A DNA stretch of 64,000 bases, from positions 1 through 64,000 of the forward strand of contig NZ_JAHVKO010000001.1 in the NCBI RefSeq assembly GCF_019800665.1. The letters run 5' to 3'. Positions 54,390-63,247 of this stretch are shown here, one piece after another (positions within the stretch are counted from its first letter, which is position 1; every line of letters starts with the position of its first letter). Under the pieces are notes generated by a model. The model did no database searches and had not been told where the DNA came from. It saw nothing but the letters and a program-made list of their open reading frames with translations. The DNA is from Microbulbifer agarilyticus (GTDB lineage Bacteria > Pseudomonadota > Gammaproteobacteria > Pseudomonadales > Cellvibrionaceae). Both the position numbers and the translations under genes were made by a program.

Positions 54390-55976
54390 ATGCCGAGCGT
54401 TCGTACCCTGCGACCTTTTTTCCTGTGGGCGGTAGTGTTGTTTTGCCTGGCCATTCTGTGGGAAGTGATCATGGGTGACAGCCAAACCTCGACGAAGCCT
54501 CTGGGGGAGGTCGTAAACAGCCTCGCGCCAGCCACGGAGTCGCGTTTGGCACGGGCGGTTCTACGGGACGGGCAAGGCCAGCCGGATACCCACTCCGGCT
54601 TCCATCTCTTGCAGGATGGGCTGTCTGCTTTTGTGGCGCGAGCGGCACTGATTGAGGAAGCCAGTGTCTCTCTCGACCTCCAATACTATATCTATGAAGA
54701 CGATACCGTTGGCCGCATCCTGACCAGCCTGTTGTTGCAGGCTGCGGATCGCGGGGTGCGGGTACGCCTGCTGGTGGACGACCTCGGAACCCGCGTCGAT
54801 AACCCCTGGATCGCGGTGCTCGACCAGCACCCGAATGTTTCCATTCGATTATTCAATCCTGTGGCGGGCCGCTCGGGTATCGGGCGTGCCATCGAGCAGG
54901 CGTTGAATTTTGGCCGTATCAACCATCGCATGCACAACAAGCTGATGATTGCCGATGGGCAGTTGATGATTACCGGCGGGCGCAACATCGGTGACGGCTA
55001 CTTCTCCCACGCGAATGTGGAATTTTTTGATGTCGACGTACTGGCAATTGGCGCGGTGTTGCCGGAAGCCTCGCGTATTTTTGACGAATACTGGAATTAC
55101 AAGGTTTCTGTGCCGGTCGAGTTGCTTCCCCTGACGGCGGCGGACGATCAGACTCTGGACCAGCTCCGGCAGGAGGTGGCGGACTTTCTCGCAAACGAGG
55201 CAGAGTCCGAGTTTACCGAGGCGCTCAAGAATTCTGATTTCGCTCAGGCGTTGATCAATGACCAGGTCGCCTTTCACTGGGGACCAGCCTCCCTCTATGC
55301 GGATCCACCATCGAAAGCGTTGAAGCGGGATGAAATTCCGGTTGAGAAATTTCCAGGGTATCAGCTGGAAAAAGTCATTCGCAGCGCCAAGCAGCGATTG
55401 AGCATCAGTAGTGCCTATTTTATTCCCGGTGATGTGGGCAGCGAGTTGTTTGGCGAGCTGGAACGGCGCGGCGTGCAGGTGAAAATTCTCACCAACTCGC
55501 TTTCCAGTAACGATGTGGCAATTGTGCACGGTGCCTACGCGCGTTATCGAATGGCGTTACTCAGGAGTGGTGTTGACCTGTGGGAGTTGCGCACGGTTGC
55601 GGGGCAGGAGAAGCGGCAGCACTGGTTCCATGGGAAATCCAGCGCAACGCTGCATGCCAAGACATTTGTGATTGATGAGGACCGGGGGTTTGTTGGCTCG
55701 ATCAATCTGGATAGCCGCTCAATTATTCAGAACACGGAGATTGGCTTGCTGATGGAAAATGCAGAAATAAATCAGCAACTGAATAATTTGTTTGAAGAGT
55801 GGGTTGCGCCAGACTCTGCCTGGCACCTGGTATTGAATGAACAGGGAAAATTGCGCTGGCAGGCGCAGGATACGAACGGCGCGCTCATCGAAGTGGATGC
55901 GGACCCGGAAACCAGCTGGTGGCAAAGAAGCCTCAGCTGGTTACTTTCCTGGTTACCAATCGAAACGCAGATCTAG
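54390..55976 (+). CDS. Phospholipase D-family protein (cardiolipin synthase-like)
   Basis: A 528-residue protein with one N-terminal membrane helix (FFLWAVVLFCLAILWEVIMG) and two HKD catalytic motifs: HRMHNKLMIADGQLMITGGRNIGDGYF in the first half and LHAKTFVIDEDRGFVGSINLDSRS in the second. The spacing between the two fits a single chain forming one active site. It belongs with the PLD phosphodiesterases that include ClsC/YmdC-type cardiolipin synthases; hydrolysis or transphosphatidylation of phospholipid is likely. The 58-base gap from the monooxygenase allows cotranscription. Confidence 0.9.
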   Translation: MPSVRTLRPFFLWAVVLFCLAILWEVIMGDSQTSTKPLGEVVNSLAPATESRLARAVLRDGQGQPDTHSGFHLLQDGLSAFVARAALIEEASVSLDLQYYIYEDDTVGRILTSLLLQAADRGVRVRLLVDDLGTRVDNPWIAVLDQHPNVSIRLFNPVAGRSGIGRAIEQALNFGRINHRMHNKLMIADGQLMITGGRNIGDGYFSHANVEFFDVDVLAIGAVLPEASRIFDEYWNYKVSVPVELLPLTAADDQTLDQLRQEVADFLANEAESEFTEALKNSDFAQALINDQVAFHWGPASLYADPPSKALKRDEIPVEKFPGYQLEKVIRSAKQRLSISSAYFIPGDVGSELFGELERRGVQVKILTNSLSSNDVAIVHGAYARYRMALLRSGVDLWELRTVAGQEKRQHWFHGKSSATLHAKTFVIDEDRGFVGSINLDSRSIIQNTEIGLLMENAEINQQLNNLFEEWVAPDSAWHLVLNEQGKLRWQAQDTNGALIEVDADPETSWWQRSLSWLLSWLPIETQI

Positions 55977-55994
55977 AGCGAACAATTTCTGCTA

Positions 55995-57293
55995 TCAAAA
56001 TGAAAATTGCACCGACGTGCCCAAAAATTGGATATGGGCATCCTCGTATGTTCCTTGCAGGCGTGGACTGAACGGTGGGCGCCCCTGCTGATCGATATCC
56101 ACATCCCCCAGGGAAACATAGTTGTAACCGATGTCCATGGTGAGCCCCGGGCATAGCTCTTTGCCTGCGCCCAGGCCTATGGTCCAAGTTTTGTTGGTTA
56201 CCGTATCGGCGGTGACCTCCGAGGTATTCTGCATACCGCTTTCCAACGCCAATCCAGTGGAAAGGTACCAGCCGTTCAACATGCCTTGGTCGAACTCGTG
56301 CCGAATACCCAGCGCCAGTGCGCCGGTGTCTTTATATCCGCGGTCCACCTTGATGGAAGTTTGCACCGGATCGCCGAGTTCGAGGGAAACACCCGCGTAT
56401 TCGGACCACTCCTGCCAGGCCAGGTTGGCGTAGAAGGTGGTGGAGTCGGTCATCTGTTGTTGCAAACTGGCGGTGACCGTCGGCGGGACATCCACATCAA
56501 TCTCGGTGCGGATACCGTCAAAGCGCTCGACGGCGGGGGCGAACAGGGGCCCGAAGTTACGCAGCCGCAGGTTGTCGCGGAAGTCGAATTCGACTTTTGA
56601 GGTGTAGGTGAGGCCAAAGGTGGTACCTGCAACCGGGCGGTACATTATGCCCGCGTTGGCTCCGTATCCCATTTCCAGGTCTTTATAGCGCAGAAATGCG
56701 TCACCACCAGCCAGTCCAGCGCGCGGTGCAGACTGATAACTCAGGTATCCGACCATGGCATTGAGACCGATGCCGAGAGAGAGGCAGTCGTTCATCTTCC
56801 AGCTTAGGGAGGGGATCAGGCTCATGCTGAGCAGGTCGACGTTCTGGACAAAGCGCCGTCCTTTCCAGGAATCGGTGTAGTCGAGACCGAGGCCGAAGTT
56901 GCCCGCTGTGGCGAAACCCCAGCCGATATTGTCGGTCAGTTTACCTGCGGCAAAGACACCGCCACCGGGAAACCAGCCGAGAGCATTTCCCCCGTTTCCT
57001 CCGGACACATTACTCCGTCCGTCATCGGTAAACTTGATATCACCGTAGAGTGCCTGTGCCGCGCCGCGCACTTCCATGCCTTCGCGCCACACAGTACCTG
57101 CCGGGTTGGTGAATGCGGTAGCAGCGTCTTCTGGCGTAGCGGCCCAGCCTGCGCTGGCGGTACCCAGTGTGGGGGTGCCGATTTGCCACAACATAATGCC
57201 GCCGGCATATGCGCTGGGCGCACTGGCTGCGGCAAGTGCTGCAATGGCAATGGGCAAGTATCTATGCAGGTGAGTCTTGCTACGCATGTTCAA
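55995..57293 (-). CDS. OmpP1/FadL-family outer-membrane porin
   Basis: A 432-residue beta-barrel protein with signal peptide (LPIAIAALAAASAPSAYA). The hatch-region signature of FadL is visible as PTLGTASAGWAATPEDAATAFTNPAGTVW, containing the NPAG motif. Aromatic-alternating strands run to the C-terminal GTSVQFSF, ending in Phe as outer-membrane proteins do. FadL members import hydrophobic compounds such as long-chain fatty acids or aromatic hydrocarbons. It converges with the phospholipase gene with only a short gap and no clear terminator. Confidence 0.92.
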   Translation of the reverse strand: MNMRSKTHLHRYLPIAIAALAAASAPSAYAGGIMLWQIGTPTLGTASAGWAATPEDAATAFTNPAGTVWREGMEVRGAAQALYGDIKFTDDGRSNVSGGNGGNALGWFPGGGVFAAGKLTDNIGWGFATAGNFGLGLDYTDSWKGRRFVQNVDLLSMSLIPSLSWKMNDCLSLGIGLNAMVGYLSYQSAPRAGLAGGDAFLRYKDLEMGYGANAGIMYRPVAGTTFGLTYTSKVEFDFRDNLRLRNFGPLFAPAVERFDGIRTEIDVDVPPTVTASLQQQMTDSTTFYANLAWQEWSEYAGVSLELGDPVQTSIKVDRGYKDTGALALGIRHEFDQGMLNGWYLSTGLALESGMQNTSEVTADTVTNKTWTIGLGAGKELCPGLTMDIGYNYVSLGDVDIDQQGRPPFSPRLQGTYEDAHIQFLGTSVQFSF

Positions 57294-57366
57294 TTCCCTC
57301 TGACGACACCTTCGGTCGAGTCAATTCAATTCCGATAAATTTCGATGCTTTGCCACAACCATTGCA

Positions 57367-58158
57367 CTATTTCGGAAATAACATCACCCAATTTAGACGG
57401 AAGCCCCATTCCTGCGAACCAACCACAGGGCTATCTACGTAATAACGCGGCCCCGCCTGTATCTGGTAGGTCTGATCGCCAACTTCAAATACTTTCGCCA
57501 CCAGGAAATGCACCGGCGCATTCCATACCTCTGTTTCCCAGAAGTAAGTGGTTTCACTCTGCAGGGTAAAGGTCCAGGCATTGGGCGTGTTGTAGGCGAG
57601 GAAGGGCTGAATAAACGTGTTGTTTACGTCGTTGCGGTTGTCACTGCCGGCAAAAGACCACACGTGATTGGCCAGTGCGCCGATGGTCCAGGGACCGGTT
57701 TGTTTGAGTACCACGGCGGTAGGACCTATGCCCCATTTTTCCGCACCCAGGAGCGGTTCTGTTGCAGTGGGGAACAAAAATACCGGGCCAACACCCCAGG
57801 TTACACCACCCGAAGTGGGCCCCTTTGGTGAGAAAAACAGGCTCTGTACTGTGTCGCCCAATCCTGTTTGGTCGCCGCTGCCGGGAAAAATATCTTCCTG
57901 ATTGATCACTGGAACAATGGTGCGGTTAATCAGGTTCAGGTCTTCGGTGAGTTCAAAGGGAATCACCGGCTGGATATTCAGTCTGTAGGTTCGCCCGCCT
58001 TCAATCGGTCCAACCCGGTTGTCGAAGTTATGCTGAAAAGGCAGGCTAATAAGGTCAGAAATTGGATTACTGAGCTGTTTGGCAAGGCTGCTGTCGTCGG
58101 CAGCAACTGCGATGCAGGAAATCGCGAAGGCAAAAGAAGCGATGAAACAGCGGTACAT
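57367..58158 (-). CDS. Outer-membrane beta-barrel protein of unknown role
   Basis: A 263-residue exported protein (signal YRCFIASFAFAISCIAVAA). The mature part is rich in Gly/aromatic alternation typical of small barrels, for example PISDLISLPFQHNFDNRVGPIEGGRTYRLNIQPVIPF, and ends GFRLNWVMLFPK. Similar proteins are annotated as neuromedin-U or transporter but have no verified function; they resemble the Phenol_MetA_deg barrels. It lies just upstream of the FadL-like gene on the same strand, so the two may cooperate in hydrophobic solute uptake. Confidence 0.75.
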   Translation of the reverse strand: MYRCFIASFAFAISCIAVAADDSSLAKQLSNPISDLISLPFQHNFDNRVGPIEGGRTYRLNIQPVIPFELTEDLNLINRTIVPVINQEDIFPGSGDQTGLGDTVQSLFFSPKGPTSGGVTWGVGPVFLFPTATEPLLGAEKWGIGPTAVVLKQTGPWTIGALANHVWSFAGSDNRNDVNNTFIQPFLAYNTPNAWTFTLQSETTYFWETEVWNAPVHFLVAKVFEVGDQTYQIQAGPRYYVDSPVVGSQEWGFRLNWVMLFPK

Positions 58159-58354
58159 CTACATCACCAAAGTGGGAAGTTCGAAAACAACTTCCGTCAG
58201 TCTAGATGTATTTGGTAATAGTTGAGTTGGTTTGGCATTGCGGTCAACAGGCGTAGAGAAAAACGCGCTGCCTGTCGGATTAACTGTCGCGTTGCTTGCT
58301 GTACTGAAGTTCGCGCTGATTTTTGCTTAGATTGCTGCGCTGAAATTATGAAAG

Positions 58355-58384
58355 GTGCGGCCGGGATCGAGATCACCGGCGCAC
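58355..58384 (-). terminator. Hairpin after the DegV gene
   Basis: On the minus strand GTGCGCCGG pairs with CCGGCCGCAC with one bulged base, followed by CTTTCATAATTT. It lies 22 bases past the DegV stop and may end its transcription. Confidence 0.45.
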
Positions 58385-58406
58385 TTATATAGGAAGAAGC
58401 AGGGTG

Positions 58407-59297
58407 TTACTTGGCGGCAACCGCCAGTGCCACGGCATTAGGGCCGAGGTTGATACCACCGGAAAGGCTCATCACCGAACGATAGATTTTCACATTGTGC
58501 TTCTCGGCAACTTTTTCAAATTCCTTAAAGCCCGGCACCTTGTCCAGATTCTTCAACGGGCCGGCAATACTGACCACCACCGCAGGCATCAGCAGGTCAC
58601 CGGCGGCCATTTTTTCCTCCGCCAGCTGGAACAGGCGACGGGTACAGCCGTCGTAGGTTTTTACGGTATCGGCTACCGCAGAACCTTGGTAGGTCATTGA
58701 AATGATCGGGTGCAGGTCCAGCAGGCGCGCAAAAAACGCTTTGATCCAGCTAACGCTTTTTTCGTTCTTCTGGCGTGCACGCTCGCGCAGATAGTACACG
58801 TCCTCAACCGAGGCATAGCCCACCATCTTGCGGCCGAATTCCTCGGTGCGCGATTTGATCTGTGCGCCAGTGAGACCCTTTTGAATCAGGGACAGGGTGT
58901 ACAGCGCCAGCAGGCCCTGGCCGGAGAACAGGGTGTGGGAATCCACCGCACTGATTTGTGCGTCGTCGTTGTTCAGGCGCTTGGCCACGTTGACGGCATT
59001 GGCGTAGGTGGGACTGTTGGCACCATTAATGGTCTGTACCACGATGTCCTTATGGCCTTCGCGCAGCAGCTTCGACAGGACGGTGTCGATTTCCTCCTCG
59101 CTGGCTGGGCCAGAGGTCACCTGATGGGTGCGGCCGACCAGGTTCAGGGAGTAGAAGTGATTCATCTGCGCGGGATTGCGCTGATCCCCGAACTGGTCTT
59201 TACCCACGCTCACGCTGTGGGGAAGAACCGGGATCTTGTATTTGCGCAAAAATTCGTCAGGCAGGTCACAGCCGGAGTCGACAACTAACTGAACCAT
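58407..59297 (-). CDS. DegV-family fatty-acid-binding protein
   Basis: A 296-residue cytoplasmic protein with the DegV opening MVQLVVDSGCDLPDEFLRKYKIPVLPHSVSVGKDQFGD, then SGPASEEEIDTVL and the C-terminal domain ending SLSGGINLGPNAVALAV. DegV/FakB proteins bind a fatty acid so that a kinase (FakA) can phosphorylate it; no kinase gene is adjacent. The ATG start is supported by AAGAGG at 8 bases; a longer frame by nine codons is less likely. Confidence 0.88.
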   Translation of the reverse strand: MVQLVVDSGCDLPDEFLRKYKIPVLPHSVSVGKDQFGDQRNPAQMNHFYSLNLVGRTHQVTSGPASEEEIDTVLSKLLREGHKDIVVQTINGANSPTYANAVNVAKRLNNDDAQISAVDSHTLFSGQGLLALYTLSLIQKGLTGAQIKSRTEEFGRKMVGYASVEDVYYLRERARQKNEKSVSWIKAFFARLLDLHPIISMTYQGSAVADTVKTYDGCTRRLFQLAEEKMAAGDLLMPAVVVSIAGPLKNLDKVPGFKEFEKVAEKHNVKIYRSVMSLSGGINLGPNAVALAVAAK

Positions 59298-59461
59298 GTT
59301 GGTGCCTCTTATTTTCTGGTCCAATGAGGGGTGTTTGGCGTCGAATCTAACACTGTGGCGCGTTATTTTACAGGTCGCGCGGGGGCAAATTACGGACGGT
59401 ATGTGACCTGAGAGTTCTGTGTTCGTGTGGTGCGTGGAGTAGCGGAGTACTGACGGCGTGA

Positions 59462-59488
59462 AAAAAAGCCGCAGACAGAATCTGCGGC
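59462..59488 (-). terminator. Intrinsic terminator of the GH3 operon
   Basis: GCCGCAGA and TCTGCGGC pair perfectly around a 5-base loop (59468-59488). On the minus strand the stem runs into a run of seven T (plus-strand A-run 59461-59467). It lies about 40 bases after the DUF4380 stop, a clear rho-independent terminator. Confidence 0.9.
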
Positions 59489-59528
59489 AAGCGCCTTTCG
59501 GGATGCTTGGGCGATGAAGATTGGGGGG

Positions 59529-60443
59529 CTAGTTTGGAGAACCAGACAGGCGAACTTGTTTTCGGACGAATTCGAGAAGGGCGTGGGAGCCACTGCGAAC
59601 TTCGATCTTGCTGGGGATCTCTGTGACCAGCCACTCCACGGACCAGTCCAGGGTTTCCCCGGGTTGTAGGTTGCGTGCGGCGCTTTGTACCTCGAGCTCC
59701 AGATACGGCCGTTCGCCACTCAGATACAACTCAATGTCGCCCTCGCCGGTGGCCATATCTCGCAGCGCTACCTTTGGGTAGACCTTCAGGTACAGCAGTC
59801 CATCCAAGGCATAGGCGAGCCAGCCTTCACTGCCGTTGGCGATTACCTTGCCCTCTACCAAGGGTGCATCGGCGACCATGGGGAGCCACAGGGTGTCACT
59901 GTTGAGTTCGTAAGCCACTTGCCCGCGTACGGTTTTGACGCTGTCCGTGTTCACGGGAGCAAAGGCGAGACCGCGATTGGGCACGCGGGTAATCTCCCAG
60001 GCCGCGATCTCGGGGAAGGCTTTTTCGGCATTGATACGGTAGCGCACGGTGGCGGTACTAGCGCCGTCGAGCGAGACGGTTTTCTGTACCTGTGCCCCGG
60101 CGCCAAAGGCGCTGGTAACCGTTGCGGAATCTATTGACTGTGTAATCACGGAGTAGGGCGCGTTATCGTGCTCCGGAATAGGCGGCCAGTTCCACAAGGT
60201 CTGTGGGCTGAGCCAGAAGGTCGAACCGAAGTTATTTGCGCCCGGTTGCAGAATCGCCAGCAGATCCCGATCGCGGTACCAGAGTTCGGTAATACGCCCG
60301 CCGTGATTGGGGTCCAGTGTCAGCTTAAGGCTGTCGTTGCTGAGTTCTATGGGGGCATCGGTGGCATTGCCGGCGGAGACCGCCAGCAATGCCACAACCC
60401 CAATAGCGGCAGCACTTTTGTTCAGGCGTTGCTTGCGCAGCAT
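59529..60443 (-). CDS. Exported DUF4380 protein (galactose-mutarotase-like fold)
   Basis: A 304-residue secreted protein (signal SAAAIGVVALLAVSAGNA). The mature part fits DUF4380, an aldose-1-epimerase-like beta-sandwich: IELSNDSLKLTLDPNHGGRITELWYRDRDLL and STFWLSPQTLWNWPPIPEHDNAPY. Proteins of this family lie near polysaccharide-degrading enzymes; carbohydrate binding or anomer conversion is plausible, though the usual mutarotase catalytic His/Glu pair cannot be located with confidence. The start is three bases after the GH3 stop, so the two are cotranscribed. Confidence 0.8.
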   Translation of the reverse strand: MLRKQRLNKSAAAIGVVALLAVSAGNATDAPIELSNDSLKLTLDPNHGGRITELWYRDRDLLAILQPGANNFGSTFWLSPQTLWNWPPIPEHDNAPYSVITQSIDSATVTSAFGAGAQVQKTVSLDGASTATVRYRINAEKAFPEIAAWEITRVPNRGLAFAPVNTDSVKTVRGQVAYELNSDTLWLPMVADAPLVEGKVIANGSEGWLAYALDGLLYLKVYPKVALRDMATGEGDIELYLSGERPYLELEVQSAARNLQPGETLDWSVEWLVTEIPSKIEVRSGSHALLEFVRKQVRLSGSPN

Positions 60444-60446
60444 CGG

Positions 60447-63068
60447 TCAGCTCCCGCAACGCACTTGAGCCTGTTCGCGAGCGCCGGGGACGAACTTGAT
60501 GTTCGCCACTGCCATTGCCAGTTTGCCTTCACTGTGCAGGGACAAGCCCTGAGATACTTTGGTGAAATCTGCACCGGCCTCGGCGAAGCACTGCAGGTCG
60601 ATCGACACTTCCGCCCACTCACCCACCGGGAGCTTGCTTAAGGTATTTTGCAACGGCAAGGCACCGCTGCAATCGGTACCGTCGCAATTGATTTGTGCAC
60701 TGACTGCTGCCGCCGGCGCCTCGTCAACCCGTACCTCCATGGTGAGCGCAGAAGCTTCAGCGAGGTAACGGCTCAGGTCCTGCGGCTTCTGCGTGTGCAA
60801 TACCACACTGCCGGCACGCAGCCCTTTCCAAGTGAGGGCACGGGCATCTTCTTGCGACAGCATGTCGATGGAAGCTACAACGATGTTGTCGTCGGCACTG
60901 CTGGCGAGATTGCCGTTTACCCACTGTAGGTCGGTACCTTCTTCTTCAATGTACAGTTTCCAGGGCGCGCGCGGGCGGGATACCATCAACCAGGCGTCTT
61001 CCAGCTTGCCATCCACGTAAGACTCGCCGTCTTCGTTTAGGTTGTTGGCGACCTGGGTGTCGCTGGTGTAATCGAGTCCGTAGCCGTAAGCGAACAGTGG
61101 CTGGTAATCCGCATCGTTGCGGTTGATCACTGTCTGGTGCACTTGTCCGGGCCAGGTAAACGAAAGTTGACCGGTAAAGTCGTGACGCTTGTTGCCGTCT
61201 GCATCGGTCAGCAGCACATCTGCAACACCGGCGCCTTCAGAGCCCGGCAGCCAGGCCGCGACGAAGGCATCCGACAGATTCAGCTCTTTGTTCACCCACA
61301 GCGGGCGACCGGAGAGAAATACACTGACGACGGGGATGTTCTGGGCTTTCAGTTTTTGCAGCAATTCCTGATCGGCTTTGCTACCCAGCTGATACTCGAG
61401 GCTGGCGATGTCACCGTGCCACTCAGCATAGGGCTCTTCACCGTAGACGACGATAGCAACATCCGGTTTGGCGCCATTACTGAATACGTCTCCCTTTAGT
61501 TCGCCGTTTTCACTGAGCACAACTTTACCGCCGGCGGCGTCTACCGCCTGCTTGATACCAGTGTAGATGGAGGTCGCACCCGGGAAGTCTTCCGCGGTAT
61601 TGCCGGTGCCCTGCCAGGAAATGGTCCAGCCACCGCTTTGCTTGGAAATATTGTCGGCACCGTCGCCGGCCACGAGAATATTTTTGCGTGCATCGATGGG
61701 GAGTAGTTGATCATTGTTTTTCAACAGCACCAGCGATTTGCGCACGGCCTCGCGCGCAATGGCCCGGTGTTCGTCACTACCGAGAATACCCGACTTACCC
61801 GCCAGTGGACGGTCGCGCTCGAACAGGCCCGCGCGGATTTTCACCCGCAGGATACGGCTTACCGCATCATCGATACGGCTCATGGGAATTTCGCCGCTTT
61901 GCACCTGGGCGATGGTGTTTTTCAGCAGTGCCTTCCACTCGGCGGTGATCATGAACATGTCGAGACCGGCATTGACTGCCTTTGCGCAGCTGTCCACGGT
62001 ACAGCCGTCTACAAAGCGGTGGCCGTTCCAGTCGCCTACTACAAAGCCGTCAAAACCCAGGCGCTCTTTCAAAACGTCAGTGAGCAGGTATTTGTGCCCA
62101 TGCAGGCGTTTGCCATTCCAACTGTTGAAGGATGCCATCACCGATTGCACACCAGATTCCAGCGCGGTGATGTAGCCCGCTGCATGGATCTCAGCGAGCT
62201 CTTTTTCGCTGACTGCGGTATCGCCGCGGTCGATACCGCGTGTGGTGCCGCCGTCACCGACAAAGTGTTTGGCAGCGGATACCAGATGGTGGCCGTCGAG
62301 AAATGCTTCGCTGCTTTTTTCGCCCTGAATACCTTTGATCATTTCCCGAGCGTAAGCGGCAACAATCTCTGGGTCTTCGGAATAACTTTCAAAAGTGCGG
62401 CCCCAGCGATCGTCGCGCACCACGGCGATGGTCGGAGCGAAGGTCCAGTCGACTCCGGTCACGGCAACTTCGCGCGCAGTGGCTTCGCCGATGCGGCGAA
62501 TCAATTCCGGATCGCGTGCGGCGCCGAGGCCGATATTGTGCGGAAACAGGGTCGCGCCGATGACGTTATTGTGCCCGTGAACAGCGTCGCTGCCCCAAAT
62601 AATTGGGATGGCTACGCCACCGTCGGAGGTATCCATAGATGCGGCAAAATATTCGTCTGCTAGCTGGCGCCAGTCGTCGGGGGTGGCAAACTTGTCATTA
62701 TTGGGGAAGGTGCCACCACCATTAAGAATTGAGCCAATATGATATTGCTTCACTTCTTCCGGGGTGATGGTCTTGATTTCCGCCTGCATCATCTGTCCGA
62801 CTTTTTCTTCCAGGCTCATGCGGGCAAGTAAGTCGGCGATATGGTTTTCTACTTGCTCATCCCGTGGCAATGCTGGCTCCAATGCGGGCCATACATCGAT
62901 GGAATTCGAAGCCGCGCCATCCTGCAGGACAGCTTGGGAAGTTGACGGAGCTGCGGAGGCGATTGGCTTCTCCGCCTCACCGCAAGCGCTTAAACCGACC
63001 GCGAGTGCAATGCAGCTTGCGAGGCGTATTACTTGGCCTTCGCCAAAGCGACCTATTTTATTATTCAT
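60447..63068 (-). CDS. GH3 beta-glucosidase lipoprotein (ExoP-like)
   Basis: An 873-residue glycoside hydrolase family 3 enzyme with a lipoprotein signal (IRLASCIALAVGLSAC). The N-terminal GH3 barrel shows WGSDAVHGHNNVIGATLFPHNIGLGAARDPE, KHFVGDGGTTRGIDRGD and the nucleophile Asp in GFDGFVVGDWNGH. The C-terminal GH3 sandwich carries VAIVVYGEEPYAEW, the acid/base region. A further C-terminal domain (WKLYIEEEGTDLQWVNGNLA onward) matches the ExoP galactose-binding-like domain of exo-1,3/1,4-beta-glucanases. It removes glucose from cello- or laminari-oligosaccharides at the cell surface or in the periplasm. The start is the ATG that follows a GGGAAG site. Confidence 0.93.
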   Translation of the reverse strand: MNNKIGRFGEGQVIRLASCIALAVGLSACGEAEKPIASAAPSTSQAVLQDGAASNSIDVWPALEPALPRDEQVENHIADLLARMSLEEKVGQMMQAEIKTITPEEVKQYHIGSILNGGGTFPNNDKFATPDDWRQLADEYFAASMDTSDGGVAIPIIWGSDAVHGHNNVIGATLFPHNIGLGAARDPELIRRIGEATAREVAVTGVDWTFAPTIAVVRDDRWGRTFESYSEDPEIVAAYAREMIKGIQGEKSSEAFLDGHHLVSAAKHFVGDGGTTRGIDRGDTAVSEKELAEIHAAGYITALESGVQSVMASFNSWNGKRLHGHKYLLTDVLKERLGFDGFVVGDWNGHRFVDGCTVDSCAKAVNAGLDMFMITAEWKALLKNTIAQVQSGEIPMSRIDDAVSRILRVKIRAGLFERDRPLAGKSGILGSDEHRAIAREAVRKSLVLLKNNDQLLPIDARKNILVAGDGADNISKQSGGWTISWQGTGNTAEDFPGATSIYTGIKQAVDAAGGKVVLSENGELKGDVFSNGAKPDVAIVVYGEEPYAEWHGDIASLEYQLGSKADQELLQKLKAQNIPVVSVFLSGRPLWVNKELNLSDAFVAAWLPGSEGAGVADVLLTDADGNKRHDFTGQLSFTWPGQVHQTVINRNDADYQPLFAYGYGLDYTSDTQVANNLNEDGESYVDGKLEDAWLMVSRPRAPWKLYIEEEGTDLQWVNGNLASSADDNIVVASIDMLSQEDARALTWKGLRAGSVVLHTQKPQDLSRYLAEASALTMEVRVDEAPAAAVSAQINCDGTDCSGALPLQNTLSKLPVGEWAEVSIDLQCFAEAGADFTKVSQGLSLHSEGKLAMAVANIKFVPGAREQAQVRCGS

Positions 63069-63247
63069 GGTGACTTCCCTAATAAATCTGAAATGATTTT
63101 GCTGCTTGTAAAAAAGAACTGGGTACACCCGCGAAAGGGTAAGAGCGGGTGTACCCAGGTAAGCAAGCATTCGGCTGGCGAATTTGCCGCTTGCGCGGCA
63201 TTACGCTTCCGTTTTTAAGACGGACGAGAGGTCGGAAATGAACCCTC

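Noticed and set aside
60648-60929. Several plus-strand frames inside the GH3 gene
   Set aside because: All are short, overlap one another and oppose a gene with a complete catalytic pattern.
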